Shown piece by piece: positions 1 to 13,394 of a stretch of 64,000 nt of DNA. Source of the stretch: Vanilla planifolia. Its lineage: Eukaryota; Streptophyta; Magnoliopsida; Asparagales; Orchidaceae. Where the stretch lies: NCBI GenBank assembly GCA_023846275.1, contig JAIUJO010000188.1, positions 798,501 through 862,500 of the forward strand, written 5' to 3'. The notes below the pieces were generated by a model that did not search any database, was not told where the DNA came from, and saw only the letters and a list, made by a program, of their open reading frames with translations. Numbering within the stretch: position 1 is the stretch's first letter; each line of letters starts with the position of its first letter. Made by a program: the position numbers and the translations under genes.

Positions 1-1225
1 TAAAATTAGTTACCAATAGAAATACTTATAAAATTTACCAAAACTTTTAAAAGAAAAATTAAAAATGTAAAATTGAGTACTTATTTGGATAAAACTCTCT
101 AAGATGAGTCAAACAATATTTTTAATCTTGACGAACAATATTTTAAATATTTTCAAAATTCTTAACAAAGATGGCATAAATAATAAAAAAAATTATTATT
201 TTAATATTTAACAAATATATATTAAAGCAACAATGTGGCGAATTAAAGGAATGAAACAAAACAAATCAAAATAATGTAAATTTCAAACAAAAGAGATTTA
301 GAGTTAATAAATAGTATAATGAAATTAAAACAAAAAATTTTAAGAAATGAGAAACTTTATTGAAGAAAGTTGCATTCTATCGTTCTAAGAAGATCGTGCA
401 TAACATCCTCATTGGTCAAATCATGCACAAATGGATAAGCCTTGTAAGTAATGCTAAATAATATAAAATAAAATATTTAAGAATATAAAAAAAATACTAA
501 ATTAGATGGAGCCTATAAACTCAACAACAACATCATTGGTTCATCTTTATTGAACTTAAGTTCAAGTTATTATGAATTAAAAAATTAGTTAAACATACAA
601 AAATAAAATATTATTTTCATATTAAGAAATTATATATTAATGCCTAAATGATATCAATGAAGCATGTAATGTTACCAAACCAAAGTGATTAAAAGGTTAC
701 ACAAGAGGAGAATTAGAGTGTCATAATTATATCGCAAAATCATAGAAAAATTTTAAGAAATGAGATAAACTTTTTAAAAAAGTTTAATTCCATGACACTA
801 AAGAGATCCAGTGTAACAACCTTAACAGTAAAATTAGGTAGTACTCCAAATGTCACATAAAGAATACAAAGACACTAGAAAATAAAACATTTACAAAACA
901 AAAGGAATAATTAATTGGACAAAGCTCACTTAAATGAGTTTAATAATGATTATTTCATTTTCATCGAACATATTTTTTCAATACCCTAAACTACAAGATT
1001 GAATAAGTGCATGTAGTAGTAAATTACTAATTTAATACTATGTAAATAGATAATAAGGAAAAAAAAGAAGATAAATTGAAACAATTTAATTTATGCAAGT
1101 GAAGGCAATGTGAAGGCCATGTAGGAGGAGAATTATGATTTCATAATAACATAAGCAAATCGAAGAAAATTGTTTTAGAAATAAGAATAATTATACATGA
1201 ATGATTCGTTCAAAGATACTATAGA

Positions 1226-1249
1226 GATCGAGTGTAACATCCTTGATGA
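1226..1249 (+). other. Monomer hairpin, near-perfect example
   Basis: GATCGAG, then TGTAACATC, then CTTGATG, with a further GATC directly after. It is the same inverted-repeat module seen perfectly at 7810-7832, with one arm partly decayed. It shows the likely ancestral loop TGTAACATC. Confidence 0.6.
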
Positions 1250-3786
1250 TCAAATCTCTCAATAATTGAAATATCTCATAAACCATGCAAAATTTCAACA
1301 AAATATGTCTAACAGCATTTCTTTCATTTTGATTAGACCTCATTCTCAATCAGAATGAATTATGAAAGACAATGTGCATAAATAATTAAATAAATATTCA
1401 AATTAGAATGAAATAAACTAAAATAATTTAATATAATTAAATAGAACACATGCAAAGATCACTCTGAATGGGATTTAGAGTTACAAGATGATACAATATT
1501 AAAAGCAAAAACTTTGAAGCAAATGCATGAAATTATAACATAAAATTGCATTATGTACAAAAGAAAATATCTTAAAAAACATGTTAAAAGTTGAATAAAA
1601 AATAAGTTGAATATTTTATTAGAAAGGGCAACTCAAGGGGTGTCAAACTATATTTCATTTATCTTAATCAAAGGTCAATTTAACTTTCTACAAATTATTT
1701 AATTAAATGAAAATAAATAATTATGTATTATTGCCTTAAAATTAAGAAAATATTTTTAAAAAAATGTGATAAATTGAGACAATTTAGTAAAAAAGTTAAC
1801 AAGTTGGAAAGCTAATGTGTGATCAGATTTAGAGTTATAAAGTAATATAGCCAAATCAAAACAACACATTTGTAAAAATGAGATAAAATGCATGGGAAAG
1901 CTATATTCCAATATGTTATGTAAAAATAACACAATGTTTATGAGAAAGCTAAATTACAAGTTACTATGTAGACCAAGTGCAATAAAATTTAAATTAGATT
2001 TGAATCACAATATCTCATGAAGAGTGCTTAAGGTCATTAAAATAAAGTATTGAAAAGATATAAATTTGAATATTTATTCTAATAAGAAGTACAATTGAGA
2101 TGGATCCAATGATGTTTATTTTGTCTCAAAGAAATCTCATTATGAGTTCTTATAAATTAGAAAAATAAACAAGAAAAATAAAACGTTAAATTATTCTTTA
2201 TAATATTAATTATAAAAATATTAAAGTTGAAATTTGATAAAAGAAGTAATGTAATATAACCAAATCAAAAACATGTAAATGTTACATAAGAGGAGATTCA
2301 TAGTTATAATGTAATATATCAAATGATGGAAAAAAGTTTGAACAAAAAGAAAAATTATCTTGTAAAGTTGGCTCCAAGTTACTAAGGAGATAAAGTGTAA
2401 CATCCTAAATAATGAAATCAAGTATGAGTTAAAATATCTTATAAAGCTAGAAAAAAAAATTAAAATGAATTTTTATTTAAATGGAGCACATTAAGATATG
2501 TACAATTGAGTTTGTTTAAAAACTTGATCAAAACTTGTTTTGAGAAAATACAAATTAAAAAAATAAAAAATAATTAATAGTAATAAATAATCATCTTAAC
2601 AATAGGAAAATATAGATAAAAGTTGAAATGAGATGAATTAAAGTAATATTGTACAACTAATAAAAGTAATTGAAAGGTCACATGATAGTAGATGTGGAGT
2701 CAATAAATAATATAACCAAATGAAATAAAAAAAATTGAAATGGAATAAAAATTATATAAAATTTCTAGTGCAAGATTCTACAAAGTTTGACATTATATCA
2801 TTGACCATCAAATTTGGTATGAATCAAAATAACTTGTAAAACATGTAAACACCTTCGAAAAAAAAAATTTAAAATAAAAGAACTGAAATTTTAAATAAGT
2901 GGAACTCTTCATGATGAGAAATTACAAAGGTAATTAAACATAAAGGACAATTAATTATTATTTTAATGTTATGATAATACATATTAAAGCTAAAGTAAGA
3001 TTAATTAAAATAATGTAATACAACATTACTAATGTAATGTAAAGGTTACATGATAGAAAATTTATAATTTCATAACAATACAAGAAAATCAAACTAAATA
3101 ATTTGAGAGAATTAAAATTAATTATAAGCAAGAAGTTAATCCAAAGATGATTAGGAGGTCTACTGTAACATTGTCAAACATCAAATTAGGGGTTCTAGCG
3201 TAACATTATCAAACATAAAATTAAGTGTGAACTAAACTGCCATATAAAATGTACCCAAATTCTAATAAATAAAATATTTAAAGGTGAAAATATATTACTT
3301 AATTATACAGTGCCCATCTAGTCGAGTTCAATCACATTGGTTTTTTCTTGATTTGGCCTCTCATATTATTACTATGAATTATTGAATAAATAAGCATAAA
3401 TAAAGATAAAATATTATTTTATGAAAAAATAAATAATTATTAGATGTAAAATGATCAAAATTAAAGTAATATAACATAAGCAAAACAACATGTAAATGTA
3501 ACATCAGAGATAAAGTTTATCATAATGTTTCATTCAAATATACTCAAGTGAATGTGACATACATCATTATTAAATGAGGTATTAATTCTAATATTTTGTT
3601 AGCCATGAATAAACACCATGTAAAACATGTTTAAAACTATTAGTATAAACATTTAATTTGATAGAGCTTCTTCAGATGATTGCAGTGACCTTTATTCGAT
3701 TCAAATATTTCTTATTTTAAACCATCACAAAATCTAAAAGCAACTAAAATTAAATGATAAAAAAAAAACTTTTTTAAATGTTTAAT

Positions 3787-3801
3787 ACATATATATATAT
3801 A
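3787..3801. repeat. Short (AT)n tract inside a monomer
   Basis: An interrupted TA dinucleotide run sits where the monomer normally has aatatatattaaag. It is the counterpart, in the left copy of duplication 1, of the much longer tract at 55926-56017. Confidence 0.8.
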
Positions 3802-6800
3802 AGTTGAAGAAAATATAATATATCAAAACAAAAGTGATGTCGAGGCCCTATGAGTGATATTTAGATTATAAATGTAGTATGTAAAAATCTATGTGAAAGA
3901 TTTACAAAATTTTATAAAATGTGTTGTAAAGTTACTCTCCAAGATAGCTAGGATGTGAAGCGTAACATACACAATACTCAAATCATATATGAATGAAATA
4001 AGTTTGCTAAAAGTTACAAAACTTCTTAAATAAAATTATAAAAATATTAAATAAATAAATCACTTCATAATGCTCATCAAGATGTGTTCAATGATTTTTG
4101 TTGTTTCTTGATCAATCCTAGTTTAGAAAGTTTAACATTACAAAATTAAGTAAGGATAAATCATAATATATAATAATTTTGATATAAATAAAATATATAT
4201 TAAAGGTAAAATGAGATTTATTAAAGAAACGAAGTATAAATAAATTAAAGTGATGTAAATATCACATGACAAAAAATTTAGATTTACATTGTAATATAAA
4301 AGGCATCCAAGTGAAAGTTGCATTCCATGATACAATTAAGATTTGGTATATTATTCTTAATCATTAATTTAGATATGAATAAAATGTATCCTGAAGCATG
4401 CAAAAAGAATGTAAAAAATATTTAACATTATAAAAATTAATATTTAATATATAGAGCTCATCAACATTACTCAAATAATGTTTCTTTTGCTTAAGTAGGA
4501 CCATGTTTGGAATTACGATGAATTACAAAAATTATAAATTATTAAAAATAACTATTATAATATTAAGTAAATATACATATTAAAGTGAAAATGAGATAAT
4601 TTAAATCAATATAGTATAACTTAAGAAATTTTATGCGAAGGTCACATGAGAAGAAAATTAGAACTTCATTATAATATAACCAAAACTAAGTGAAACATTT
4701 ATTTGAAACATCCTTCATCATTGAATAAGTATTATTCAAATTTACTTACAAAATATGAAAAAATCCCAAAAAATAAGATATTAAAAAATATAAAAATTTT
4801 ATAGATAAAGCTCATTGATATGAGTTTGATAGTGTTTGTTTCCTTTCCATTTAACCTTATCCAAAATATTTTTGAATTGCTAACTTAAGTAAGTATAAGT
4901 AAAAAAATATATTACTAAAAAATCAGGAAAAATATATTATATTAAAAATATGATTTATAGAGACAATATAATTAACCAAATAAATGCAATGTAAAGGTCA
5001 CATAAAAGGAGAATTATTAATACATTATAATATAACACAATTTGAGGGAAAACTTTTAAGAAATATGACACATTATATGTGTACTTTCTCTATCAACAAA
5101 TCAAGTATGATTTGAATTCTTTGACAAATCCTACCAAAATCTTATCAAATATTTGCTAAAAATGTAAAAAATAATATTTAATTCAATTCAACTCATTTTG
5201 ATGAGTGCAACAGCATTTGCTACATCCAACCAAAAATCGTTAAGAATTACTATGAAATACAAAATTAAATAATCATAAATATTAAAAAATTGTTATTTTA
5301 ATATTATGTTAGTTTATATTAAATCTAAAATGTGTTAAATTGAAGAAATATTGCATAACTAAATCAACGTGACTTAAATGCCAAATTATAGGATATTTAG
5401 ACTATCTTAGTAATATCAACAATTTGAAATGATAATTTTAATGAAATGTGTTCAAAAGTATAAGAAAGTTCATTTCGAACATACAAAAAAGATCGATTGT
5501 AATATTTTTGATCATCAAATAAGATAGAAATCAAAAGGAATTGTAAGTCATTTAAATACACTTTACTATAAAACATTTAAAAGTATTAAAATTATTGCTT
5601 ACTTTAATGAATCTTGTTAACACATATTCAATAACATTTGCTTCATCTTGAGTAGTCCTCAGTTAGAATTATTATGAATTACTTAATTGGATAAAATAAA
5701 TAACAATAAAATATTATCATAATATTAAGTAAGTAAAAAATTTAGGTTGAAATTAGATAAATTGAGGCAAGCATGGCAACCAATTTAAGGAATTATGAAG
5801 AACACATAAGAGGAGATTTAGAGTAACAAAGTAATATAACAAAAATAAAATAAAAAACTTAATGAGATGAGTTAAATTGTCAATAATGTTTGACTCCAAG
5901 GTGCTAAGGTGATTTAGTGTAACTTCCTAGATCATCAAATTAAGTACAAATTAAAATGAGTTGTAAAACTTGTTAAAATGTTAAAAAAAATACTTGGATA
6001 GAGCCCTTCATATCAGTCCAACGAGTTTTTTCATCACAATCAATTCTTGTTTGAAATTTTTCAGAATTACAAAAATTTAAAAAGCATAAATATGAAATAA
6101 ATTACTATTTTAATTTTAAGTAATTATGTATCAAAATCCAGATGCCATAAATTTAGTAAAACCAAAAGAAATCAATGTAAAGGCCGTAAAAGCAAAGAGT
6201 TATGTTTTTTTAGTAATATAACTAAATAAAGGAGAAACATTTGATAAATGACAAAAATTGTACCAAAAAGCCTTATTCAACAATAAGAAGTAGATTGAGC
6301 ACAACATCCTTGACAATCATATAAGGTGCATACATTAATGTAATGTCATTCATGCCAAACTACAAAAAAGGTTTTTTAAAATATATAATCAAATATTTAA
6401 TTGGATAAACTGTTTAAAGATAAGTATAATGTTGTTTGTTTTCTCTTCATTTGATCTTATTTGAAATTACTACAAATTTTAAAAATAAACAAACCATAAT
6501 AATAGTAAATTATTATATTTACTTTAATTAAACAATTTTTAAGCTAAAAATAAATAAAATTGATGTAATATAAATAACTAAATTAAAGTAATGTAATGGT
6601 CACATGTGATGAGATTTATATTTCAAAGAAATGTAACAAAATAAAACGAAATTATTCGAATAAATTAGATAAATAATATGGGATAATTGCAATCTATGAT
6701 ACAAAATAGATCGAGTATAGCATAGTAAATAATCAAATAAAGTACGAATCAAAATATCATTAAAAATGTACCAAAAACTCATATGTAAAATATTTAAACA

Positions 6801-7809
6801 TATGAAAAGAATTTTTTAAATAGATAGAGTTCTTTAAGGTAAGTATTTAGACAATAGTTTCATCTCAATTATACTATATGTAGAAAAACTATGAATGATT
6901 AATGTAAAATAACACAAAATAAACTAAATTATTTTATATATATGAACTAAATATAAAAAAAGTTTAAATGAAAAAAAATAAATTTTATAATATAACCAAA
7001 TCAAAGATATTTAAGGGTCACACGATAACTTTTTTTTTATTTCAAAGTAATATAAGCAAATAAAAGAAAAAGTATTTAAGAGATGAGGTAAATTGTACTA
7101 GAAAGTTACATTCCCAAATACTAAGGACATTCAATGAAACATTATTGATTATCAAACTAGGTATTAACACAAGAATCAAATAAAAAATGCCAAGTTAATA
7201 GAAAATAAAATACTTTAAAATGTAAAATAATCATTAGATAGAGCTCGTTTCGATAAGTCCAATAATGTTTATTTTTTTCTCAACCAAAACGCATATTAAA
7301 TTATTCCACATCATAAGATAAACTATGAATAAATTATAATAAATTATTATTTTAATATTAAGTATTAAATAAAACTAGAATGAGAAAATATTTACTTACC
7401 TGGTAAAATAACAAAAAAAAAGCAAAATATTTAAAAAAATGAGATAAATTATGCAATACAGTTGCATTTTAATATACTAAGGAGATCGAGTGTAACATCC
7501 TCAATTATACATTTTTGTAAATTTTGAAATGTCAAGTAAATAATACAAAAAATTGAGAAAATAAATCTTAAATATATATATAAATTAATTTTTCATATGA
7601 TAGAAATTGTTAAGACATAGTATATATTAATATTAAATTAAAGAAATATAATTAGAAAAATTAAAATGTAATATTAAACAATAAAAGTAATTCCAAGATT
7701 GAATGAGATGAGAATTACAGATTTATAGGAACATAATTAAATTAAAGTAAAAATTTTGAAAAAAATAGGAAAAAGTGTATGAAAAAGAAGTATTTCAAGA
7801 TACCAAAGA

Positions 7810-7832
7810 GATCGAGTCTAACATTCTCGATC
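7810..7832. other. Perfect monomer hairpin (7-bp arms, 9-nt loop)
   Basis: GATCGAG (7810-7816) and CTCGATC (7826-7832) are perfect inverted repeats around the loop TCTAACATT. Degenerate versions occur in most monomers of both orientations, for example near 391, 1226, 5493, 7488, 19563, 42090, 50367 and 52470, always followed or preceded by the tcatcaaat landmark. Its role is unknown. It could be a binding site, a DNA secondary structure, or simply a well-preserved stretch. Confidence 0.65.
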
Positions 7833-9429
7833 ATCAAATTATATACTAATCATAATGTCTCGTGAAGCGAGAGAAAGCCTTAAAAAATAACGTTTTTAAG
7901 AAATAAAAAAATATTTCAAGAAATTAGGTGACATGGAAAACTTACATTCTATGATAACATGGAGATCCAACGAAGCACCTTTATCATTAAATCTAGTGAA
8001 ATTCAAATTGTCTCGTTAAACATAACGAAGCTCGAAAAAATATTTAATAATAAAAAAATAATATTTCATTTGATAGAGATTAAAGAGACCAGTCAATAGC
8101 CAGTAGTTGTTCCTTGATCAAACCTTTTAACAATTACCACTAATTACAAAAGAAAATAAAATAAATAATAATAAAGTTATATTTTAATATTGAGTAAATA
8201 AATAATATAACTATAATGAGATAAATTAAAGAAAGATAATATAACAAAATGAATGTAATATAAAGGTCACATTAAAGATGAACATGTTTTATAAGAGTAT
8301 AACAAAGTAATGAAAAAACTTTAAAGAGATAAAATAAATTATATTGGAAACTATTATTCTATGACATATATTGTATAACATTTTGAATCCTCAAATTAGT
8401 CACCAACTAAAATGCCTTGTAAAGCAAGCTAAAACCTTAAAAAAATAATATATTTAAAAATATAAAAATTAATGCAAAACCTTTCAAAAATTAATATATG
8501 AAAACAAGTATAATAAAACAAATATATGATATGTTGTATTAGGATAAATTAAACAAATATAATATAATAAAATAAAAGTTATAAAAGGGTGATATTTTAG
8601 AAGAATTATAGTTTTATAAGAATATAAAAAATCAAAGTGAATAATTTGAATAAATGATAAAAATTATTTGAGAGACTATATTCGAAGATACTATAGAGAT
8701 CGAGAGTAACATTCTAAATCATTAAATTAAGTAAAAATGAAAATTCCTTGTAAAGAATGAAAAACTCTAGTAAATAAATATATTTAGAATTATGAAAATT
8801 AAATATTTATTATATTTGGCTCAGTAAAACAAGTATAATAATATTTATTTCATCTTTATCTAAAATCATTTTTAATAATTATGAATTAACAAATACATAA
8901 GGATAAATAATAACAAATTAGCATTTTAATGTTAAGTAAATATATAACAAAGCTAAAATTAAAACAATTTGAGGGAATTTCAAATAAAAAAATAAAGTAA
9001 TGAAATAAACACACAATAAAGGAATTACAATTTCATAGAAATATAATGGCATAAAAGTAAAAATAATTAAAAAAATGAGTTAAATTATTCTGTAAAGATA
9101 CATTCTAAAATAGTATGGGGATCATGTGTAACACCTTTGATTATCTAATATGACAAAGTAGAAATATCTCACTAAGTGTGCAAATATTTTTAAAAAAAAG
9201 TTTCAAAAATAAAAGAAAAAAATTTTATTGGATAGAGCTCAATAAGATGACTCCAAGGATGTTTATTTCATCTCTATATTTTCTTACTTGTAATTACTAA
9301 AAATTTTTAAAACAAATAAACATAAATAATATAAATTATTATTACCCTATTAAGAAAACATATAATAAAGCTTGAATAAGAAAGATGTAATTATTCTAAT
9401 GTTACTAAACAAAAAAATTAAATCAAAAT

Positions 9430-9510
9430 AAAACATAAAAAATTGTTTCTTCAAATTTTGGCAAATGATTTGGTAGATCTAGATTATACAATTCCATGGT
9501 TGTTTGTTTA
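9430..9510. other. Non-matching interruption inside block A
   Basis: About 70-80 bp between two satellite fragments (from roughly aaattgtttcttcaaat to attccatggttgtttg) does not fit the forward monomer at the expected phase. The left half looks slightly like reverse-orientation monomer. It may be a small insertion or micro-inversion; I cannot decide. Confidence 0.3.
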
Positions 9511-10683
9511 AGTAAATATATACTAAAGAAAAAATGATATGTGTTGAAGAATTGTAATTTAACTAAAGTAATGTTTTTTAAATTTCAAATGATAGTAGAT
9601 TTAGACTTTTATTAAAATATAAAAAATAAAAAAATTTAATAAAATGAGTTAAACTAAAGAAGAAAATTGTATTCTAAGACACTAAAAAGATCGACTATGG
9701 CATTCTTGAATGTAGAATTAGGTATGAGCCAAAAAATCCAATAAATTATGCCAAGATGCTAATACTAAGAGTTATAAAGAGCATGTTAAGAAGGGTCCAA
9801 CGACATTTGTTTAGTGTCAATCAGACCACATTTTAAATTACTAAGAACTATGAAGTAAAATAAGAATAAATAGAAGAAATTATTACTTTAATGTTTAGTA
9901 AACAAAAAATAAAACAAATAAATGAAACAAATTGACGAAATAAATAATACACTAATAAAAGAAATGTATAGATCACACCAGAGAAGATTAAGAGTTTCAA
10001 TGTGATATAAAAAAATCAAGATAAAACATTTTGAGAAATTATAAAAAAAGATTTATTACAACATACTTCAGGGATTGAATTTAATATCCTATATCATTAA
10101 ATGACAAAAATAAAAATACCTTTTAGAAAATATAAAAACCATAGAAAATCATATATTAATAAATAACAATTGAATTATTAATTAGATAGAGATGAAGAGG
10201 ATAAGTCCAATGATATAAAAAAGAATGATAAATTGGTATAAGTGAATAAAAAAGAATAATCATAATATTTTTAAATATTAAGTATATATATTAAAGATGA
10301 AATGGGATAAATTTAAGAATATAATATAACTAAATCAAATACATGTAATGGTCACACAATATGAGATTTATAGTTACATAGCAATAAATCCATGTCATAA
10401 CAAAACTCTTGAAGAAATTGGATAAATTATTCAGCAAAGTTGAATACCAAGATATTGAAGGTATTGAGTCTAATGCACTTGATTGTAAAATTAGCCATGA
10501 ATCAAAATGTGCAATAAAGAGTGACAAATTATTAAATAAATTTAAACAAATATAACAATAAATATTTCATTTGATAGACCATGTCAAGAAGTGTCCAATG
10601 ACATATTTTACAATGATTAAACCTTTTTTGAACTTACAAAGATTTATAGATTTAAAAAAGCCTAAAAAAGAAATTATTATTTT

Positions 10684-10800
10684 AATATTAAGAAAATATA
10701 TATAAAGCTAAAATTAGATAAATTGAGGAAATATATTATAGCCAAATCAAAGAGAAATAGTTTTAAAATCAAGATAAATTTTACATCGAAATTGATGTCC
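10684..10800 (+). repeat. Monomer lacking one internal subrepeat
   Basis: Here the unit reads straight from aaattgagg through tattatagccaaatcaaag to the attttaaaatcaagataaat part. Only one copy of the accaaatcaaag element is present, and the roughly 60 bp that normally separate the two copies are missing. This is what a deletion by recombination between the two internal direct repeats would leave. Confidence 0.6.
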
Positions 10801-11655
10801 TTAGTACTATGGAGATTGAGCGTAAAATATTACATCATCAAATGTGGTAAAAACAAAAATGACTTGTAAAACATGCTTAAACTCTTAAAAAGAAAATATT
10901 TTAAAATTTTAAAGCTATTACTTTGTTACATTGAGCTCGCCAAGAGAGGTTTAATGATGTTTGTTTCATATCGATCTAACCACCTTTGAAATTATGATGA
11001 ATTATCAAATTAAACATAACAAAATATTAAAACATTATTTTTTTTATATAGTAAATGTTTATGAAATTTGAAATGAGATAAATTGAAGAAATGTAACATA
11101 AGCAAATTAAAGTGATGCACCGATCATAGGAGTTGTGGGTTATATCTTTATAGGAATATAACAAAATCAAGACAAACATTTTGAAGAAATAAGACAGTTA
11201 TATAAAATGTTGTATTCAAAGATAATTATATAACAATGTGCAATATATTATGTTTTCTAATCTCATAAAAATCAAAATGTCACATAAAAAATTCATAAAC
11301 ATTAGAAAATAATCTACTTAAAAATATAAAGTGAGTATATAGTTATATAGAGCTCATTAAGATGAGTGCAACAATATTCATTTCTTCTCAATCTATCTTC
11401 ATTTAAAAGTTTTGTAAATTATTAAAATAAAAAGGCATAAATAACAATGAATTATCTTTTTAAAATTAAGTAAATAAATAGAAAATAAAAAAGAGATAGA
11501 TAGAGGTAATATAAAAATAATCAAATTAAAGTAATGGAAAATTTACATGATAAGAGAATTAATTCTCAAAATTCATAACAAAATCAAAGCAAAAAATTTG
11601 TAAAAATGTGATAAGTTGTACTAGAAAACAAAAAAGCAAGATACTATAGTGGTTG

Positions 11656-12560
11656 AGCCACGACCAAGGGACCTATGATGACTTAGATCTTTTACAAAAC
11701 TTGATCTAGTTTTATGGATGAAGAGATCATGAATAGCGATTAATGGCATTATAAGATGGAAGCAACTCAAGAGAGGCTATTGGAAAAGATAGGTAACTCT
11801 ACATGTTTTATGAGGCAAGAGAGGGTTAGCAGTGAAATTCATGTGAACATGTTTAAAAAGAAAGAATTATGACTTAAACTATTCAAGCTATTGATATATA
11901 AATTATGGGTAAGGAGACACAAATACATGAAATGTGAACGAAGAAGATACCCAAAGGTATAGATTAATCCCTAATAGAACACTTAGGTTAACTAGATAGT
12001 GGAGTAGAGTTATAAGAGACATAGATAGTTAAACAAATGATATGGGACATTAAGAAATAATAATATATAGACTGTGGTCAAGTAGCCCAAGTCAAACACA
12101 AGAAAAATAGTCATGATTTAATAAAGATTATCTATTGTAGATGATGTAGACTATGATTTTGTAGACCCCAATGATGTGCTCTTAATCTAAAATGAGACAA
12201 GCTAGATATATACCAAATGATTGAACACCCATTACAAATTTTGGATTCCTTATTGATCATGTGCCATAAAAGGATGTGACTAGAGATTTTTTTAATTGCT
12301 ACAGTTCCAGTTATAGTGACACATGGTTTATGATTAATCTTATTGCCCTACAGAGTGATTCATGTAATTAATAGAGCTTAGTTTATAAACTATTGGATCA
12401 TCTGATGAGATCGAAGTGCTGAGCTTGTGTCAAGTATCTCACAAATCAATAGGGGACATCAAATTATTTTTGTAGAACTAGTTATCCTGTGGTATTAGCT
12501 ATGACATTTTTTAGGCTTGTGAGGTTGTGTTTCATGATATTGTTAAGAAATTCATAAAGA
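11656..12560. other. Start of island X, unrecognised decayed sequence, possibly retrotransposon gag
   Basis: The satellite ends abruptly after actatagtggttgag and a less AT-rich, non-repetitive sequence follows. On the plus strand a short open stretch around 11758-11870 reads MEATQERLLEKIG, the kind of hydrophilic helix seen in LTR-retrotransposon gag proteins, but stops interrupt it within about 40 codons. No protease motif (DSGA or DTGA) or zinc knuckle can be read up to 12560. A retrotransposon origin fits the neighbouring remnants but is only a guess here. Confidence 0.25.
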
Positions 12561-13240
12561 AATATTATAGAATAAGAAAAGCTTTACTATTTAGTTAAAA
12601 TATCATTATCATTTTCTTTTTTAAATAAATATTTTAATTTGTTAAGTTTTGTAAAAAGTCATAATGAGTATTATTTTTAGAATTATGTATGTTAACTAAT
12701 GTTAAAAAAAGTTGACATTTTAATTGATATAAAGAACTTGAGCCATAACCTTTTTAGTAACATTTTTTCCTCACATTTGTGAACAACCAAAAAATCCACT
12801 AGTCAACATATTTTGCGAGTAACATTTCACTCCTTGGGCATGACATTAAAGTTTAGAGAAGGAATCTCCCAATCTGATCATCATTCTTGTGGTTTACCTC
12901 CCTAGTTAAAGCATATTGCTAGACCATGTAGTCACCCACCAGTTAACTCAAGAACTAGTTTAGTCAATGTTAAGAAAGTCTATGGAAAGGTAGAAGACCT
13001 TGCAACTTGTAATAAAGAATATTTATACAAATCTATGCCATAAAAAAAGGTTTACATGTTCCATAAGACATCTTAAAGTGTTAGTTTATCACATTAAATT
13101 TAAAATAAAGATATCATAGTATATTGTAATATTCAAATACAATCCCAATTCCAACAACTATAATGATAATGTTGTGTTTGAACAAAAAATTATAACATCA
13201 TAAATTACGAACTAATGAATAATCATTAAATTATTGACAT
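12561..13240. other. Intergenic part of island X, nothing recognised
   Basis: AT-rich sequence with no satellite landmarks, no open frame of note and no RNA gene that I can see. It lies just 3' (minus strand) of the decayed integrase and could be the 3' part of that element. I found no terminal repeat to support this. Confidence 0.4.
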
Positions 13241-13394
13241 AGGTGCCCCCTTTTTAACTCTTATCTTAGCTCTTATTCATTTACATCTATGGTTGTTATA
13301 TGGGAGAAGAGTTAGTCATTCTCAATAATGAATCCTTATGTTTTCATATAAAAATAATATTGCAATAATTTAAAGATAAATCTAATAGAATAAA

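Larger units (their letters stand above)
1..3960 (+). repeat. Segmental duplication 1, left copy (partner 52497-56165)
   Basis: This run of about ten monomers matches the end of block E unit for unit, much more closely than it matches its neighbours; about three-quarters identical by eye. Diagnostic shared oddities are a long exact match around acaaaacaaaaggaataatt (about 893 and 53047), an aberrant compound monomer (about 1855-2060 and 53985-54210) containing aacaacacatttgtaaa, the phrase attcaaatatactcaag (about 3533 and 55652), and an expanded AT tract in the same unit (about 3787 and 55926). The spacing is about 52.5 kb before position 360 and about 52.15 kb after 780. The change is explained by a deletion of about 340 bp in the right copy. 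Confidence 0.8.
1..11655 (+). repeat. Satellite block A, forward orientation, about 29-30 monomers of ~390 bp
   Basis: This is a tandem array of diverged monomers. A recurring anchor resembling gatagagctcatcaagatga followed by gtccaatgacatttgtttca appears near 90, 505, 917, 2100, 2480, 2895, 3310, 3660, 4075, 4455, 4805, 5190, 6000, 6415, 6825, 7235, 8080, 8820, 9230, 9785, 10190, 10575, 10930 and 11345, giving a period of about 390 bp. Later landmarks in each unit are gaaattactatgaattac, an AT-rich stretch, taatataaccaaatcaaag (twice), gttgcattccaagatac, GATCGAG-loop-CTCGATC, and tcatcaaattaggtatgaat. Stop codons are dense in every frame. The array continues off the left edge and stops mid-unit at about 11655. 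Orientation is defined by this block. I do not recognise a named satellite family. Confidence 0.9.
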
